Assembly: GCA_000701625.1 (NCBI GenBank)
Contig: JNJK01000023.1
Location: 1-64,000, forward strand
DNA: 64,000 nt
Source of the DNA: Lachnospiraceae bacterium MC2017
Lineage (GTDB): Bacteria; Bacillota; Clostridia; Lachnospirales; Lachnospiraceae
Reading direction: 5' to 3'
Below, piece after piece: positions 56,382 through 64,000 of the stretch (positions are counted from its first letter, which is position 1; the number at the start of each line of letters is the position of its first letter). Under the pieces are notes generated by a model that did not search any database, was not told where the DNA came from, and saw only the letters and a program-made list of their open reading frames with translations. A program made the position numbers and the translations under genes.

Positions 56382-57060
56382 TCTGGATGATACACTGATC
56401 TCCGAGATGGAATATGCAAGAAGCGGATATGCTGCCGTAGCAGAGGCAATTGCAGGAGGAGATACGGCTCTTGCAGGCCTGCTTAATGGGCAGAGTTTCA
56501 CAGCTGCGGAATTAAACAAGCGTTTTTTAGATCTGTCGGAAGAAAGTACGAAGGAAGTATTCAATCGTTTCCTTCGTTCTGTAGGTGCAGAAGACAGCAG
56601 AGAAAATGTAATGGCGCTTGTAAAAGCCTACCGCGATCATAAACCGGAGATCTCTTACCATAAGGATGTAAAAGCCACGCTTAGGGGCTTAAAAGAGAAA
56701 GGATTCCGTACAGGAATCCTTTCAGACGGTTATGCCGTAACTCAGAGACGAAAGGTAGAAGCGCTTCGTGCAGAAAAAGATTTTGATGTGATAATCCTCA
56801 CGGATGAGATCGGAAGAGATGCGTGGAAACCTTCTCTTACAGGATTCAATAAGATTTCGGAAGAACTCGGAGTAGCTCTGGGTGAAATGCTGTACGTTGG
56901 AGATAATCCTGAAAAGGACTTTTATATTTCACATATAAGTGATATACGTACTGCGCGTATAACACGAAGTGACGGAGTATACCGGAGCAGGGACTATCGT
57001 GAAGGGATCCGTGAGGATTATACGCTTTCATCCCTTACGGATATATTGAAAATTCTGTGA
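56356..57060 (+). CDS. HAD-superfamily hydrolase
   Basis: This is a 234-residue haloacid-dehalogenase phosphatase: motif I VIFDLDDTLISE (nucleophile Asp), motif II GILSDGYAV, a conserved Lys in DAWKPSLTGF, and motif IV YVGDNPEKDF. The cap region is helical (type C1). I chose ATG 56356, with GGAG seven bases upstream; it overlaps the ATP-grasp gene by 26 bases, so the two are translationally coupled and probably act on the same metabolite. Confidence 0.88.
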   Translation: MNTKAVIFDLDDTLISEMEYARSGYAAVAEAIAGGDTALAGLLNGQSFTAAELNKRFLDLSEESTKEVFNRFLRSVGAEDSRENVMALVKAYRDHKPEISYHKDVKATLRGLKEKGFRTGILSDGYAVTQRRKVEALRAEKDFDVIILTDEIGRDAWKPSLTGFNKISEELGVALGEMLYVGDNPEKDFYISHISDIRTARITRSDGVYRSRDYREGIREDYTLSSLTDILKIL

Positions 57061-57116
57061 AGGTATTTAGAACAATTAGATTCCGGAACTTATAACAGGG
57101 AGAGATTAATAAAATT

Positions 57117-58313
57117 ATGAAAGTATTGTGCCTATTTCAAAAGTTCAGCTTTTCATCATCTACGATCTATCTTGATCTTGTGAATGCTCTGGTGGACAAG
57201 GGTCATGAAGTACTGATCGCTGCCGGTACATCAGAGGGGCAGGACGATACAAAACTTGAGGTTCGGGGAAATATCCGCACAGCATATGTAACACTTCCGG
57301 ATCAGTTTCATGCGGATAAGATCAGAAAGGGACTTATCCAGCTCACGATCGGAAGAAAGATACTTAGTACGGTAAAAAAGTTCTTTTGGCAGGAAAAGAT
57401 AGATCTGATAATTTATCCTACGCCGCCTATCACGCTTGCCGGCATACTGAAGCCACTTAAAAAGCACTACGGAGCCGTAAACTACCTTATGCTTAAGGAT
57501 ATCTTCCCACAGAATGCGGTGGACTTAAAGATGATGGGAGACGGGGGACTGCTTCACCATTATTTTAGGCGGATGGAGAAAAAACTGTACAGAGATTCTG
57601 ACAGGATCGGATGTATGTCGGAAGGAAATCTCAAGTATATACGAAGCAATGAGCCTGATATACCGGTGGAAAAACTGGAAATCTTCCCAAATACCGTAAG
57701 GATACTTCCTGAAAAACCGGAGCAGGGAACAAGCGGAAAAGTCGTAGACAGACCTGTGACATTTATGTTTGGCGGTAATCTGGGGCGTCCACAGGCGGTG
57801 GATTTTCTTTTAGAAGGTATTCGTAGTCTAAAGGATTTTTCGGATGCAAGATTTTTGTTTATAGGCGATGGTACAGAGGCACCGCGAATACAGGAATTTA
57901 TAGAAAAAGAAAAGCCCGGTAATCTTGTCCTTGAAAAACAGCTTCCGAGGGATGAATATGAAAAAAGATTATCTGATGCGGATATTGGAATCGTATCGTT
58001 GAGTCCTGATTTTACGATCCCGAATTATCCATCAAGGATCTTGTCATATATGCAGTTAGGAAAACCGGTATTTGCGGTGACTGACCGTGTTACGGATATA
58101 CATGCATTAGTTACTTATGAAGCCAGATGCGGCTGGTGGTGCGCGTCTGATGATGTAGAGGGCTTTTGCAATACGGTGAAAAAAATCGTTTCTGAACGGG
58201 AACAGTTCAATGAACTTGGTATGAACGGCAGAAACTATCTTGTAGAACATTTTGATGTTTATAGATCCGTAGAATTGCTTGAAAAAGCCATAAGAACGGA
58301 CATCAGACCATGA
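57117..58313 (+). CDS. Glycosyltransferase family 4 (WbuB/CapM-like, putative L-FucNAc transferase)
   Basis: This is a 398-residue GT-B enzyme of the WbuB-like GT4 group: VLCLFQKFSFSSSTIYLDLV opening, PTPPITLAGI, VNYLMLKDIFPQNAVDL, FMFGGNLGRPQAVDF starting the donor half, and YPSRILSYMQLGKPVFA. The KDIFPQNAVD signature is shared with enzymes that transfer N-acetyl-L-fucosamine, and the next three genes make that donor, so L-FucNAc is the likeliest sugar. GGGAGA precedes the ATG. Confidence 0.87.
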   Translation: MKVLCLFQKFSFSSSTIYLDLVNALVDKGHEVLIAAGTSEGQDDTKLEVRGNIRTAYVTLPDQFHADKIRKGLIQLTIGRKILSTVKKFFWQEKIDLIIYPTPPITLAGILKPLKKHYGAVNYLMLKDIFPQNAVDLKMMGDGGLLHHYFRRMEKKLYRDSDRIGCMSEGNLKYIRSNEPDIPVEKLEIFPNTVRILPEKPEQGTSGKVVDRPVTFMFGGNLGRPQAVDFLLEGIRSLKDFSDARFLFIGDGTEAPRIQEFIEKEKPGNLVLEKQLPRDEYEKRLSDADIGIVSLSPDFTIPNYPSRILSYMQLGKPVFAVTDRVTDIHALVTYEARCGWWCASDDVEGFCNTVKKIVSEREQFNELGMNGRNYLVEHFDVYRSVELLEKAIRTDIRP

Positions 58314-58316
58314 TTT

Positions 58317-58350
58317 GTCAGATATAAACCGGTGTTTATAGATGAGGAGG
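58317..58350 (+). repeat. Hairpin leader repeat before capE (copy 1)
   Basis: GTCAGATATAAACC, two variable bases, TGTTTATA, then GATGAGGAGG. TATAAAC and GTTTATA form a hairpin with a CGGT loop whose 3' side runs into the ribosome site of capE. A near-identical copy lies before capG at 60512. Confidence 0.65.
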
Positions 58351-58355
58351 ATATT

Positions 58356-59393
58356 GTGAACGAATCAATTTTTGACGGAAAGACACTGATGATCACCGGA
58401 GGAACCGGTTCATTCGGTAATGCGGTATTAAAAAGATTTCTTAATACAGGAATTAAGGAAATCCGTATTTTTTCCAGAGATGAAAAGAAACAGGATGATA
58501 TGCGTCATCTATATAATAATCCGAAGATCAAATATTATATCGGAAATGTGCGTTCTCTTCAGTCACTTGAGGATGCTATGCATGGCGTAGACTATATTTT
58601 TCATGCGGCAGCACTTAAGCAGGTTCCGAGCTGTGAATTCTTCCCTGTGGAAGCAGTAAAGACCAACGTTATCGGTACAGATAACATGCTCACAGCTGCG
58701 ATCCATGAGGGTGTAAAGAAAGTTGTATGTCTTTCAACCGATAAGGCAGCTTATCCGATCAACGCAATGGGAACAAGTAAGGCTATGATGGAGAAGGTAT
58801 TTGTAGCAAAGAGCCGTACCATTGAGCCGGAGCATACGCTTATCTGCGGAACACGTTACGGTAATGTAATGTGCTCCAGAGGTTCTGTTATCCCTCTTTT
58901 CATCGATCAGATCATGGAGGGCAGACCGATCACTATTACTGAGCCAAAGATGACACGATTCATCATGTCACTGGAAGAAGCAGTAGAGCTGGTTCTTTAC
59001 GCATTTGAAAATGCGCATACAGGTGACATCATGGTTCAGAAGGCTCCTGCGTGCACGATCGAAGTGCTGGCTGAGGCTGTTAAACAGCTTTTCCATGCAG
59101 ATGATCATGAGACACGCGTAATAGGTGTTCGTCACGGTGAGAAGATGGCGGAGACACTACTTACCAGCGAAGAATGTGCAAGAGCCATTGATGAAGGAAA
59201 CTTCTATCGTGTACCGTCTGATAACAGAGATCTGAACTACGATAAGTATTTCATCGAAGGTAATACTGAGAGACCGAAGTTTGATACATTTAATTCTGAT
59301 AACACAGAGATCCTTGATGTAGAGGGCGTAAAGAAAAAGCTTCTGGAACTTGAGTATATTCACGAGAGACTCAGAGAGGCTGGTTTGGAATAA
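58356..59393 (+). CDS. capE: UDP-GlcNAc 4,6-dehydratase/5-epimerase (CapE/FnlA/WbjB)
   Basis: This is a 345-residue SDR: MITGGTGSFGNAVLKRF, FSRDEKKQDDM, AALKQVPSCEFFPVEA, STDKAAYPINAMGTSKAMMEK and GTRYGNVMCSRGSVIP. The family converts UDP-GlcNAc to UDP-2-acetamido-2,6-dideoxy-beta-L-arabino-4-hexulose, first step to UDP-L-FucNAc. I chose GTG 58356, with GAGGAGG five bases upstream; GTG 58332 in the same frame would swallow that site. Its stop overlaps the capF start (TAATG). It is soluble and inverting, unlike the membrane dehydratase at 52689. Confidence 0.94.
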   Translation: MNESIFDGKTLMITGGTGSFGNAVLKRFLNTGIKEIRIFSRDEKKQDDMRHLYNNPKIKYYIGNVRSLQSLEDAMHGVDYIFHAAALKQVPSCEFFPVEAVKTNVIGTDNMLTAAIHEGVKKVVCLSTDKAAYPINAMGTSKAMMEKVFVAKSRTIEPEHTLICGTRYGNVMCSRGSVIPLFIDQIMEGRPITITEPKMTRFIMSLEEAVELVLYAFENAHTGDIMVQKAPACTIEVLAEAVKQLFHADDHETRVIGVRHGEKMAETLLTSEECARAIDEGNFYRVPSDNRDLNYDKYFIEGNTERPKFDTFNSDNTEILDVEGVKKKLLELEYIHERLREAGLE

Positions 59394-60511
59394 TGAAGAT
59401 CTTAGTTACAGGAGCAAATGGATTCCTCGGACGTAACCTTGTATGGAACCTTAAGAATGCAGGATATACGGATATTTACGAATATACCCGTGAGTCGTCT
59501 GACGAAGATCTGGAAAAATATACAGCAGATTGCGATTTTGTTTTTCATCTCGCCGGTGTGAACCGTCCGAAAGACCCTTCGGAGTTTGTGACAGGTAATG
59601 CAGGGCTTACAAAGAGAATATTGGAGCTGCTTGAAAAGTACGAAAATCATGTGCCGGTTCTTTTGTCCTCATCGACACAGGCTGGGCTTAATAATGACTA
59701 TGGTGCATCAAAGAGAGCGGCAGAGGAAGAGGTCTTTGTATACGGAAAAGAGTATGATGTTCCGGTATATGTCTATCGTTTCCCGAACCTCTTTGGAAAG
59801 TGGAGTAAGCCAAATTACAATACAGTAGTCGCGACTTTCTGCCATAATATCGCAAGGGATCTTCCGATCCAGATAAATGATCCTGAGACGATCCTGCATC
59901 TGGCATACGTTGATGATGTGGTTGATCAGTTTCTGCGTATACTTAAGACTGGTATAAAGCTTCCGGCAGGAGAATTTGTTACTTTTCCGCCGCGTCTCGT
60001 ATATGATGTGAAGCTCGGTGATATCGCAAAGTGGATACGTGAATTTAAGGAAAGCCGGGAAAGCCTTCAGGTTCCTGATATGCAGGATCCTTTCAGAAAG
60101 AAGCTGTACAGTACTTATCTTAGCTTCCTTCCGACGGACGCATTTTCATATCCGTTGAATATGCACGTGGATAACAGAGGATCTTTTACAGAGTTCCTGA
60201 AGAGCCCCGAGCGTGGGCAGGTCAGTGTAAATATCAGTCACCCAGGCATCACAAAGGGACAGCACTGGCACAATTCAAAGAATGAAAAATTCCTTGTAGT
60301 AAAGGGACACGGACTGATACAGTTCAGAAAGATCGGCACGGATGAAATAATCGATTATCATGTTTCCGGAGAAAAATTAGAGGTTATCGATATCCCAACT
60401 GGATATACGCATAACATCATCAACGAAGGCGATGATGATATGGTAACGATCATGTGGGCAAATGAAGTATTTGACCCGGAGCATCCGGACACTTTTGCAG
60501 AGCCGGTTTAA
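59393..60511 (+). CDS. capF: UDP-FucNAc pathway reductase CapF (FnlB/WbjC)
   Basis: This is a 372-residue bifunctional enzyme. The N-terminal SDR half has ILVTGANGFLGRNLVW, FHLAGVNRPK, YGASKRAAEEEV (Tyr-x3-Lys) and RFPNLFGKW. The C-terminal cupin half (~residues 255-370) has GQHWHNSKNEKFLVV with metal-binding His and Glu, and IPTGYTHNIIN. CapF epimerises and reduces the CapE product to UDP-N-acetyl-6-deoxy-L-talosamine. It overlaps capE by one base. Confidence 0.94.
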   Translation: MKILVTGANGFLGRNLVWNLKNAGYTDIYEYTRESSDEDLEKYTADCDFVFHLAGVNRPKDPSEFVTGNAGLTKRILELLEKYENHVPVLLSSSTQAGLNNDYGASKRAAEEEVFVYGKEYDVPVYVYRFPNLFGKWSKPNYNTVVATFCHNIARDLPIQINDPETILHLAYVDDVVDQFLRILKTGIKLPAGEFVTFPPRLVYDVKLGDIAKWIREFKESRESLQVPDMQDPFRKKLYSTYLSFLPTDAFSYPLNMHVDNRGSFTEFLKSPERGQVSVNISHPGITKGQHWHNSKNEKFLVVKGHGLIQFRKIGTDEIIDYHVSGEKLEVIDIPTGYTHNIINEGDDDMVTIMWANEVFDPEHPDTFAEPV

Positions 60512-60544
60512 GTCAGATATAAACCAATGTTTATATATGAGGAG
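60512..60544 (+). repeat. Hairpin leader repeat before capG (copy 2)
   Basis: The same layout as before capE: GTCAGATATAAACC, AA, TGTTTATA, TATGAGGAG. The hairpin arms ATATAAAC / GTTTATAT are kept and extended by one pair, while the loop has changed from CGGT to CAAT. It starts on the base after the capF stop. Confidence 0.65.
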
Positions 60545-60551
60545 CAGTAAA

Positions 60552-61679
60552 ATGAGCAAACTGAAACTAATGACAATACTTGGTACACGCCCGGAGATCA
60601 TTAGACTCTCAGCAGTTATCAAGTGCGCAGATAAATACTTTGATCATGTTCTCGTTCATACGGGACAGAATTATGATTACACGTTAAACGAGATCTTTTT
60701 TAAGGATCTTGATCTCCGCCAGCCTGACTACTATCTGGACAGTGTGGGAAAAGACCTTGGTGAGACTATGGGTAACATCATTGCAAAGTCTTATGCACTT
60801 ATGCAGGAAATAAAGCCTGATGCACTGCTGATCCTCGGAGATACAAACTCTGCACTTTCAGCAATAAGTGCAAAGAGACTCAAGATCCCGATCTTTCACA
60901 TGGAAGCCGGAAACAGATGTTGGGACTGGAATGTATCGGAGATGATAAACAGAAAGATCGTAGACCACATCTCTGATATAAATATGCCTTATACAGAGCA
61001 CTCCAGACGTTATCTTCTCTCAGAGGGAATCGATGGCAAGACGATGTTTGTCACAGGTTCACCGATGAAGGAAGTGTTTAACACTTATAAAGAAAAGATC
61101 GAAGCATCAGATGTACTCGAGCGTCTTAATCTGGAAGCCGGTAAGTATATCCTTGTAAGTGCGCATCGTGAGGAGAATATCGACCTCGAAGAGAACTTTA
61201 TGTCTCTCATGAATGCCATAAACGGAATAGCAGAGAAATATCAGATGCCGGTTATTTATTCCACTCATCCGAGATCAATGCATTTCATCGAGAAGAGGGA
61301 TTTCAAATTCCATCCACTTGTTCAGAATATGAAGCCTTTCGGATATATGGATTACAATAAGCTTCAGAAAAATGCTTTCTGCGTATTATCTGATTCCGGA
61401 ACGCTTTCCGAAGAGTCTGCAATGCTTGGTTTCCCGGGAGTACTTATCCGTACATCCACAGAGAGACCGGAGGTACTTGATAAGGGAACTATCGTGATCG
61501 GTGGTATAAAACAGGAAGATGTCGAGCAGGCAGTAGAGCTTGCGGTATCGATGTTTGAAAATAAGGAACCTGTTGTAGAAGCAGAAGACTATGCAGACAG
61601 CAATGTTTCTGTAAAAGTAGTAAAGATCATCCAGAGCTACGCAAAAATCGTAAACGAAACAGTTTGGCTTAAGCACTGA
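60552..61679 (+). CDS. capG: UDP-N-acetyl-6-deoxy-L-talosamine 2-epimerase (CapG/FnlC/WbjD)
   Basis: This is a 375-residue non-hydrolysing UDP-sugar 2-epimerase of the WecB family: TILGTRPEIIRLSAVI, VHTGQNYDYTLNEIFF, LGDTNSALSAISAKRL, HMEAGNRCWDWNVSEM, SAHREENID and SDSGTLSEESAMLG. In this gene order it performs the last step to UDP-N-acetyl-L-fucosamine. I chose ATG 60552, with AGGAG seven bases upstream. Confidence 0.94.
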   Translation: MSKLKLMTILGTRPEIIRLSAVIKCADKYFDHVLVHTGQNYDYTLNEIFFKDLDLRQPDYYLDSVGKDLGETMGNIIAKSYALMQEIKPDALLILGDTNSALSAISAKRLKIPIFHMEAGNRCWDWNVSEMINRKIVDHISDINMPYTEHSRRYLLSEGIDGKTMFVTGSPMKEVFNTYKEKIEASDVLERLNLEAGKYILVSAHREENIDLEENFMSLMNAINGIAEKYQMPVIYSTHPRSMHFIEKRDFKFHPLVQNMKPFGYMDYNKLQKNAFCVLSDSGTLSEESAMLGFPGVLIRTSTERPEVLDKGTIVIGGIKQEDVEQAVELAVSMFENKEPVVEAEDYADSNVSVKVVKIIQSYAKIVNETVWLKH

Positions 61680-61702
61680 GTGCCTAAGAGGAGGAACCGG
61701 AC

Positions 61703-62827
61703 ATGAGGATCGCAGTACTGGATATAGCTGCAAGTAAGACAGGAGCGCTTTCAGTGCTTCAGGATTTTGCGGCATATGTAAAGAAAAATGCAAGTGAACA
61801 TGAATGGTTCTTCGTGACCGGAGCTGAGGGACTCCTTGAGGAGTCTCCGGATGCTCCGGATTTTCATGTTATTGTGCGTTCGGATGTGAAAAGGTCAAAA
61901 ATGCACCGGCTGGCTTTTGATTCCGTACATGGTGCGTCATTTTTGGCAGGGCTCGAGCCGGATGTTATTTTATCAATGCAGAATACTCTTCCGAAGGGGA
62001 CTGAACGCATTAGAAAAACTGATGGCACGAAGGTCAGAACAGTACTCTATGTACATCAGCCTCTCGGATTTCAGGATACAAAGAGGTTTTCATTTATAAA
62101 GTCCGGTGAGCGCGAGCTGGCAATGTATCAGTATCTCATTGCATCAAATATTGATAAGTCAGTAAAAATTGCTGATCATGTGATAGTGCAGACAGACTGG
62201 ATGAAGAGAGCAGTCATGGATAAGGACATGATACCGGAGGAACGCATTTCTGCGGTACTGCCTGACATAGAAGATCTGTCCGGATTCAGAGATCTGTCAT
62301 TATCATGGAAGAATGGAAATTTCATATTTCCTGCAGGTCCGATATATTACAAAAATCATTCGGCGATACTGAAGGCTTCACGAATCCTCAGAGAAGAAGG
62401 TGTGAAAGGGTTTAAGACCGGATTTACACTGGAGCCGTCTGACCTTCCGTGGATAGATGATACGGAAAAAAATGACGAAGCAATAGAGTGGCTCGGCTCA
62501 CTTCCAAGAGCGGAACTTATGAGACGCTATCAGACGTCGACACTGATCTTTCCGTCATATATTGAGACTTTTGGATATCCGCCGGCAGAAGCGCGTCAGT
62601 TTGGAGTACCTGTTTTGGCAGCGGATACACCTTTTACAAGAGAAGTTCTTGATGGATATGCAAATGCGTGGTTTTTTGATCCGTTTAAGCCGGAAGAACT
62701 GGCAGATCTCATGAAAAAGGTGATCATAGGTGAGATAAATCCTGTTGAACCAGTATTTACTGCGGATATGGAGTCATCCTGGGGAAAAGTCGTGTCGATC
62801 CTCACAGAAACAGAGGGAACAAGATGA
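61703..62827 (+). CDS. Glycosyltransferase family 4 (GT-B)
   Basis: This is a 374-residue GT-B enzyme: VLDIAASKTGALSVLQDF opening, VLYVHQPLGFQDTKRF, IVQTDWMKRAV, FIFPAGPIYYKNHSAIL starting the donor half, and the retaining E-x7-E region FPSYIETFGYPPAEARQFG. GAGGAGG precedes the ATG. It overlaps the following membrane gene by ATGA. It probably adds a sugar to the repeat unit containing L-FucNAc; donor unknown. Confidence 0.88.
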   Translation: MRIAVLDIAASKTGALSVLQDFAAYVKKNASEHEWFFVTGAEGLLEESPDAPDFHVIVRSDVKRSKMHRLAFDSVHGASFLAGLEPDVILSMQNTLPKGTERIRKTDGTKVRTVLYVHQPLGFQDTKRFSFIKSGERELAMYQYLIASNIDKSVKIADHVIVQTDWMKRAVMDKDMIPEERISAVLPDIEDLSGFRDLSLSWKNGNFIFPAGPIYYKNHSAILKASRILREEGVKGFKTGFTLEPSDLPWIDDTEKNDEAIEWLGSLPRAELMRRYQTSTLIFPSYIETFGYPPAEARQFGVPVLAADTPFTREVLDGYANAWFFDPFKPEELADLMKKVIIGEINPVEPVFTADMESSWGKVVSILTETEGTR

Positions 62828-64000
62828 AAGAAAAAGCAATGTTTATCATAGGAGAGTGGTATTATCCTGCAATACTGCTCGTATATGTTCTGAGTATGAT
62901 CTCACTGGATGTGATCCATCCGGGAGTATTTTCTGCTGCATTTATGCTGATATTCTGGGCAGGACTGCTGCTCTTTGGAATTATGAAAAAGGACAGCTTA
63001 AAGGCTGTGTCCCAAAAGCTGCCGGCCGTCGATATCATAATGTGCCTCTGGCTTTTGTACAATATTTTGTCGGGGTTATGGACTGTTGCAGGCTCCGGAA
63101 TGCCGATATCAGTGTATCTTGGAGAACTATTCACAACTGCACTTCCCATGGGATTTTATTTCCTGGGACGTTTCAGTGAGAGCAGAGATGCCTTTCATAG
63201 AAATTTTTTATTGTCAGTTGCACTGATAGGTGTGATAGGAATAATTCTTTATGTGGCGGCTCCTTTATTTTATATAAACTATCTTTTTCGGCTGGAATAT
63301 ATTTCACTTCCCGATGCGCCGACAATGAGAGTCAGGATGCATTCTGTTATCGGAAGCACTCTTATGGGATATCTGTCGTCAGCAGCCATGCTGTCAGCAG
63401 CGCATTTTTTCATTGCGTCCGAAGGCAGAAAGGGCAAGATAATGTTTTTCTTCTGCGCATTCCTTGCCTTTTTCAGCAATCAGAGAGCTGCTATGGTGGC
63501 AGCGATCGTGATAGTTCTCTACATGAATTATCTTGTTTTCTTTACATTTCACATGCTTCCGAAAAAGTTTTTTGCGGCAGAGTGCGGAGTGCTGGCAGCG
63601 GGATTTGTAGGACTTATCGTAGTATTTCACAGAGCATTTGAAAAAGTTGCTGCTCGACTCGTGTCTCTTCCGGGAGCGATCGGACAGCGTTCGGATCAGT
63701 GGGTTGGAGCCGCAAACAATATGTTTAATAAGTGGCTCGGTAATGGTCTCGGTGCAAACGGTCACAGAGCCATCGGATATACAGAGCATCTAATTGCAGA
63801 TGGCGGTATCGCAAAGCTTTACGTTGAAATGGGAATCATAGGCACATCATTATTTGTATTTCTGATGCTCCTCATATTAAAAAGAGGTTTTAAGAATCTA
63901 AAGAAAACGGCACCGGAAGTAGGTATTATCATAGTGACACTAATGATATCCATTGGTTCAAATATGATGAGTTTCGCATTGGCAGTACCTGTTCTTTACT
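62824..64000 (+). CDS. O-antigen polymerase/ligase-like membrane protein (3' partial, Wzy candidate 3)
   Basis: The frame opens at ATG 62824 (overlapping the GT4 stop) and stays open to the window edge, 392 codons, so the 3' end is outside. The product has about ten transmembrane segments with O-antigen ligase landmarks: FSNQRAAMVAAIVIVLY, LGNGLGANGHRAIGY and DGGIAKLYVEMGIIG. It is of the same general class as the proteins at 48851 and 51503 but lacks their SGRE-x-IW block, so it is a separate lineage. It is probably the polymerase or ligase of the second half of the locus. Confidence 0.85.
   Translation, partial: MKEKAMFIIGEWYYPAILLVYVLSMISLDVIHPGVFSAAFMLIFWAGLLLFGIMKKDSLKAVSQKLPAVDIIMCLWLLYNILSGLWTVAGSGMPISVYLGELFTTALPMGFYFLGRFSESRDAFHRNFLLSVALIGVIGIILYVAAPLFYINYLFRLEYISLPDAPTMRVRMHSVIGSTLMGYLSSAAMLSAAHFFIASEGRKGKIMFFFCAFLAFFSNQRAAMVAAIVIVLYMNYLVFFTFHMLPKKFFAAECGVLAAGFVGLIVVFHRAFEKVAARLVSLPGAIGQRSDQWVGAANNMFNKWLGNGLGANGHRAIGYTEHLIADGGIAKLYVEMGIIGTSLFVFLMLLILKRGFKNLKKTAPEVGIIIVTLMISIGSNMMSFALAVPVLY

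Noticed and set aside
1-64000. tRNA, rRNA, riboswitch and transposase genes
   Set aside because: None could be recognised by eye; small structured RNAs cannot be excluded without a covariance search.

Overview
The window looks like chromosome of a motile, Gram-positive, fibre-degrading Lachnospiraceae-type anaerobe close to Butyrivibrio or Pseudobutyrivibrio. Pointers are the mbl-flhO-flhP order and the comFC-yvyF pair known from Firmicutes, the cdaA-cdaR-glmM operon, a giant multi-GH43 secreted enzyme, BspA-type leucine-rich repeats, GGAGG ribosome sites and AT-leaning codon use. The genus is inferred, not proven. No rRNA, tRNA, CRISPR array or transposase gene was seen.

Layout. 1-3.1 kb: end of a secreted LRR / Ig / cysteine-peptidase-like protein. 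3.4-5.7 kb (minus strand): a DltA-like adenylating enzyme and a formyltransferase with no carrier protein. 6-13.8 kb: a YvyF paralogue and a 2337-residue secreted protein with three GH43 modules. 14-18 kb: a PAS-GGDEF protein split by an in-frame TAG, a small unknown protein, and a membrane-anchored flavin reductase with two FMN-binding domains. 18.2-24.4 kb: uvrB and uvrA, separated by a GT2 gene and a 194-bp palindromic MITE-like element. 24.7-31.4 kb: mbl, flagellar rod genes, recD2, comFC and yvyF. 31.4-36.9 kb: two unknown membrane proteins leading into cdaA-cdaR-glmM, then HPr. 37-64 kb: a large surface-polysaccharide locus that continues past the right edge.

The polysaccharide locus supplies GDP-L-fucose (gmd, fcl), a second nucleotide-sugar reductase (rfbD-like), a PglF-like dehydratase and the complete CapE-CapF-CapG route to UDP-N-acetyl-L-fucosamine. 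It also holds two initiating phosphoglycosyl transferases, at least six glycosyltransferases, one Wzx-type flippase and three polymerase/ligase-type membrane proteins. Many genes overlap by ATGA, so most of the locus is probably translated as coupled operons. A strong internal promoter sits before the PglF-like gene.

The most unusual signals are the 194-bp nested palindrome in the uvrA leader, the TAG-split diguanylate cyclase, a DUF6077-like membrane protein split at tandem TGA codons, a duplicated hairpin leader before capE and capG, a paralogous polymerase pair flanking the flippase, and the orphan adenylation-formyltransferase pair.
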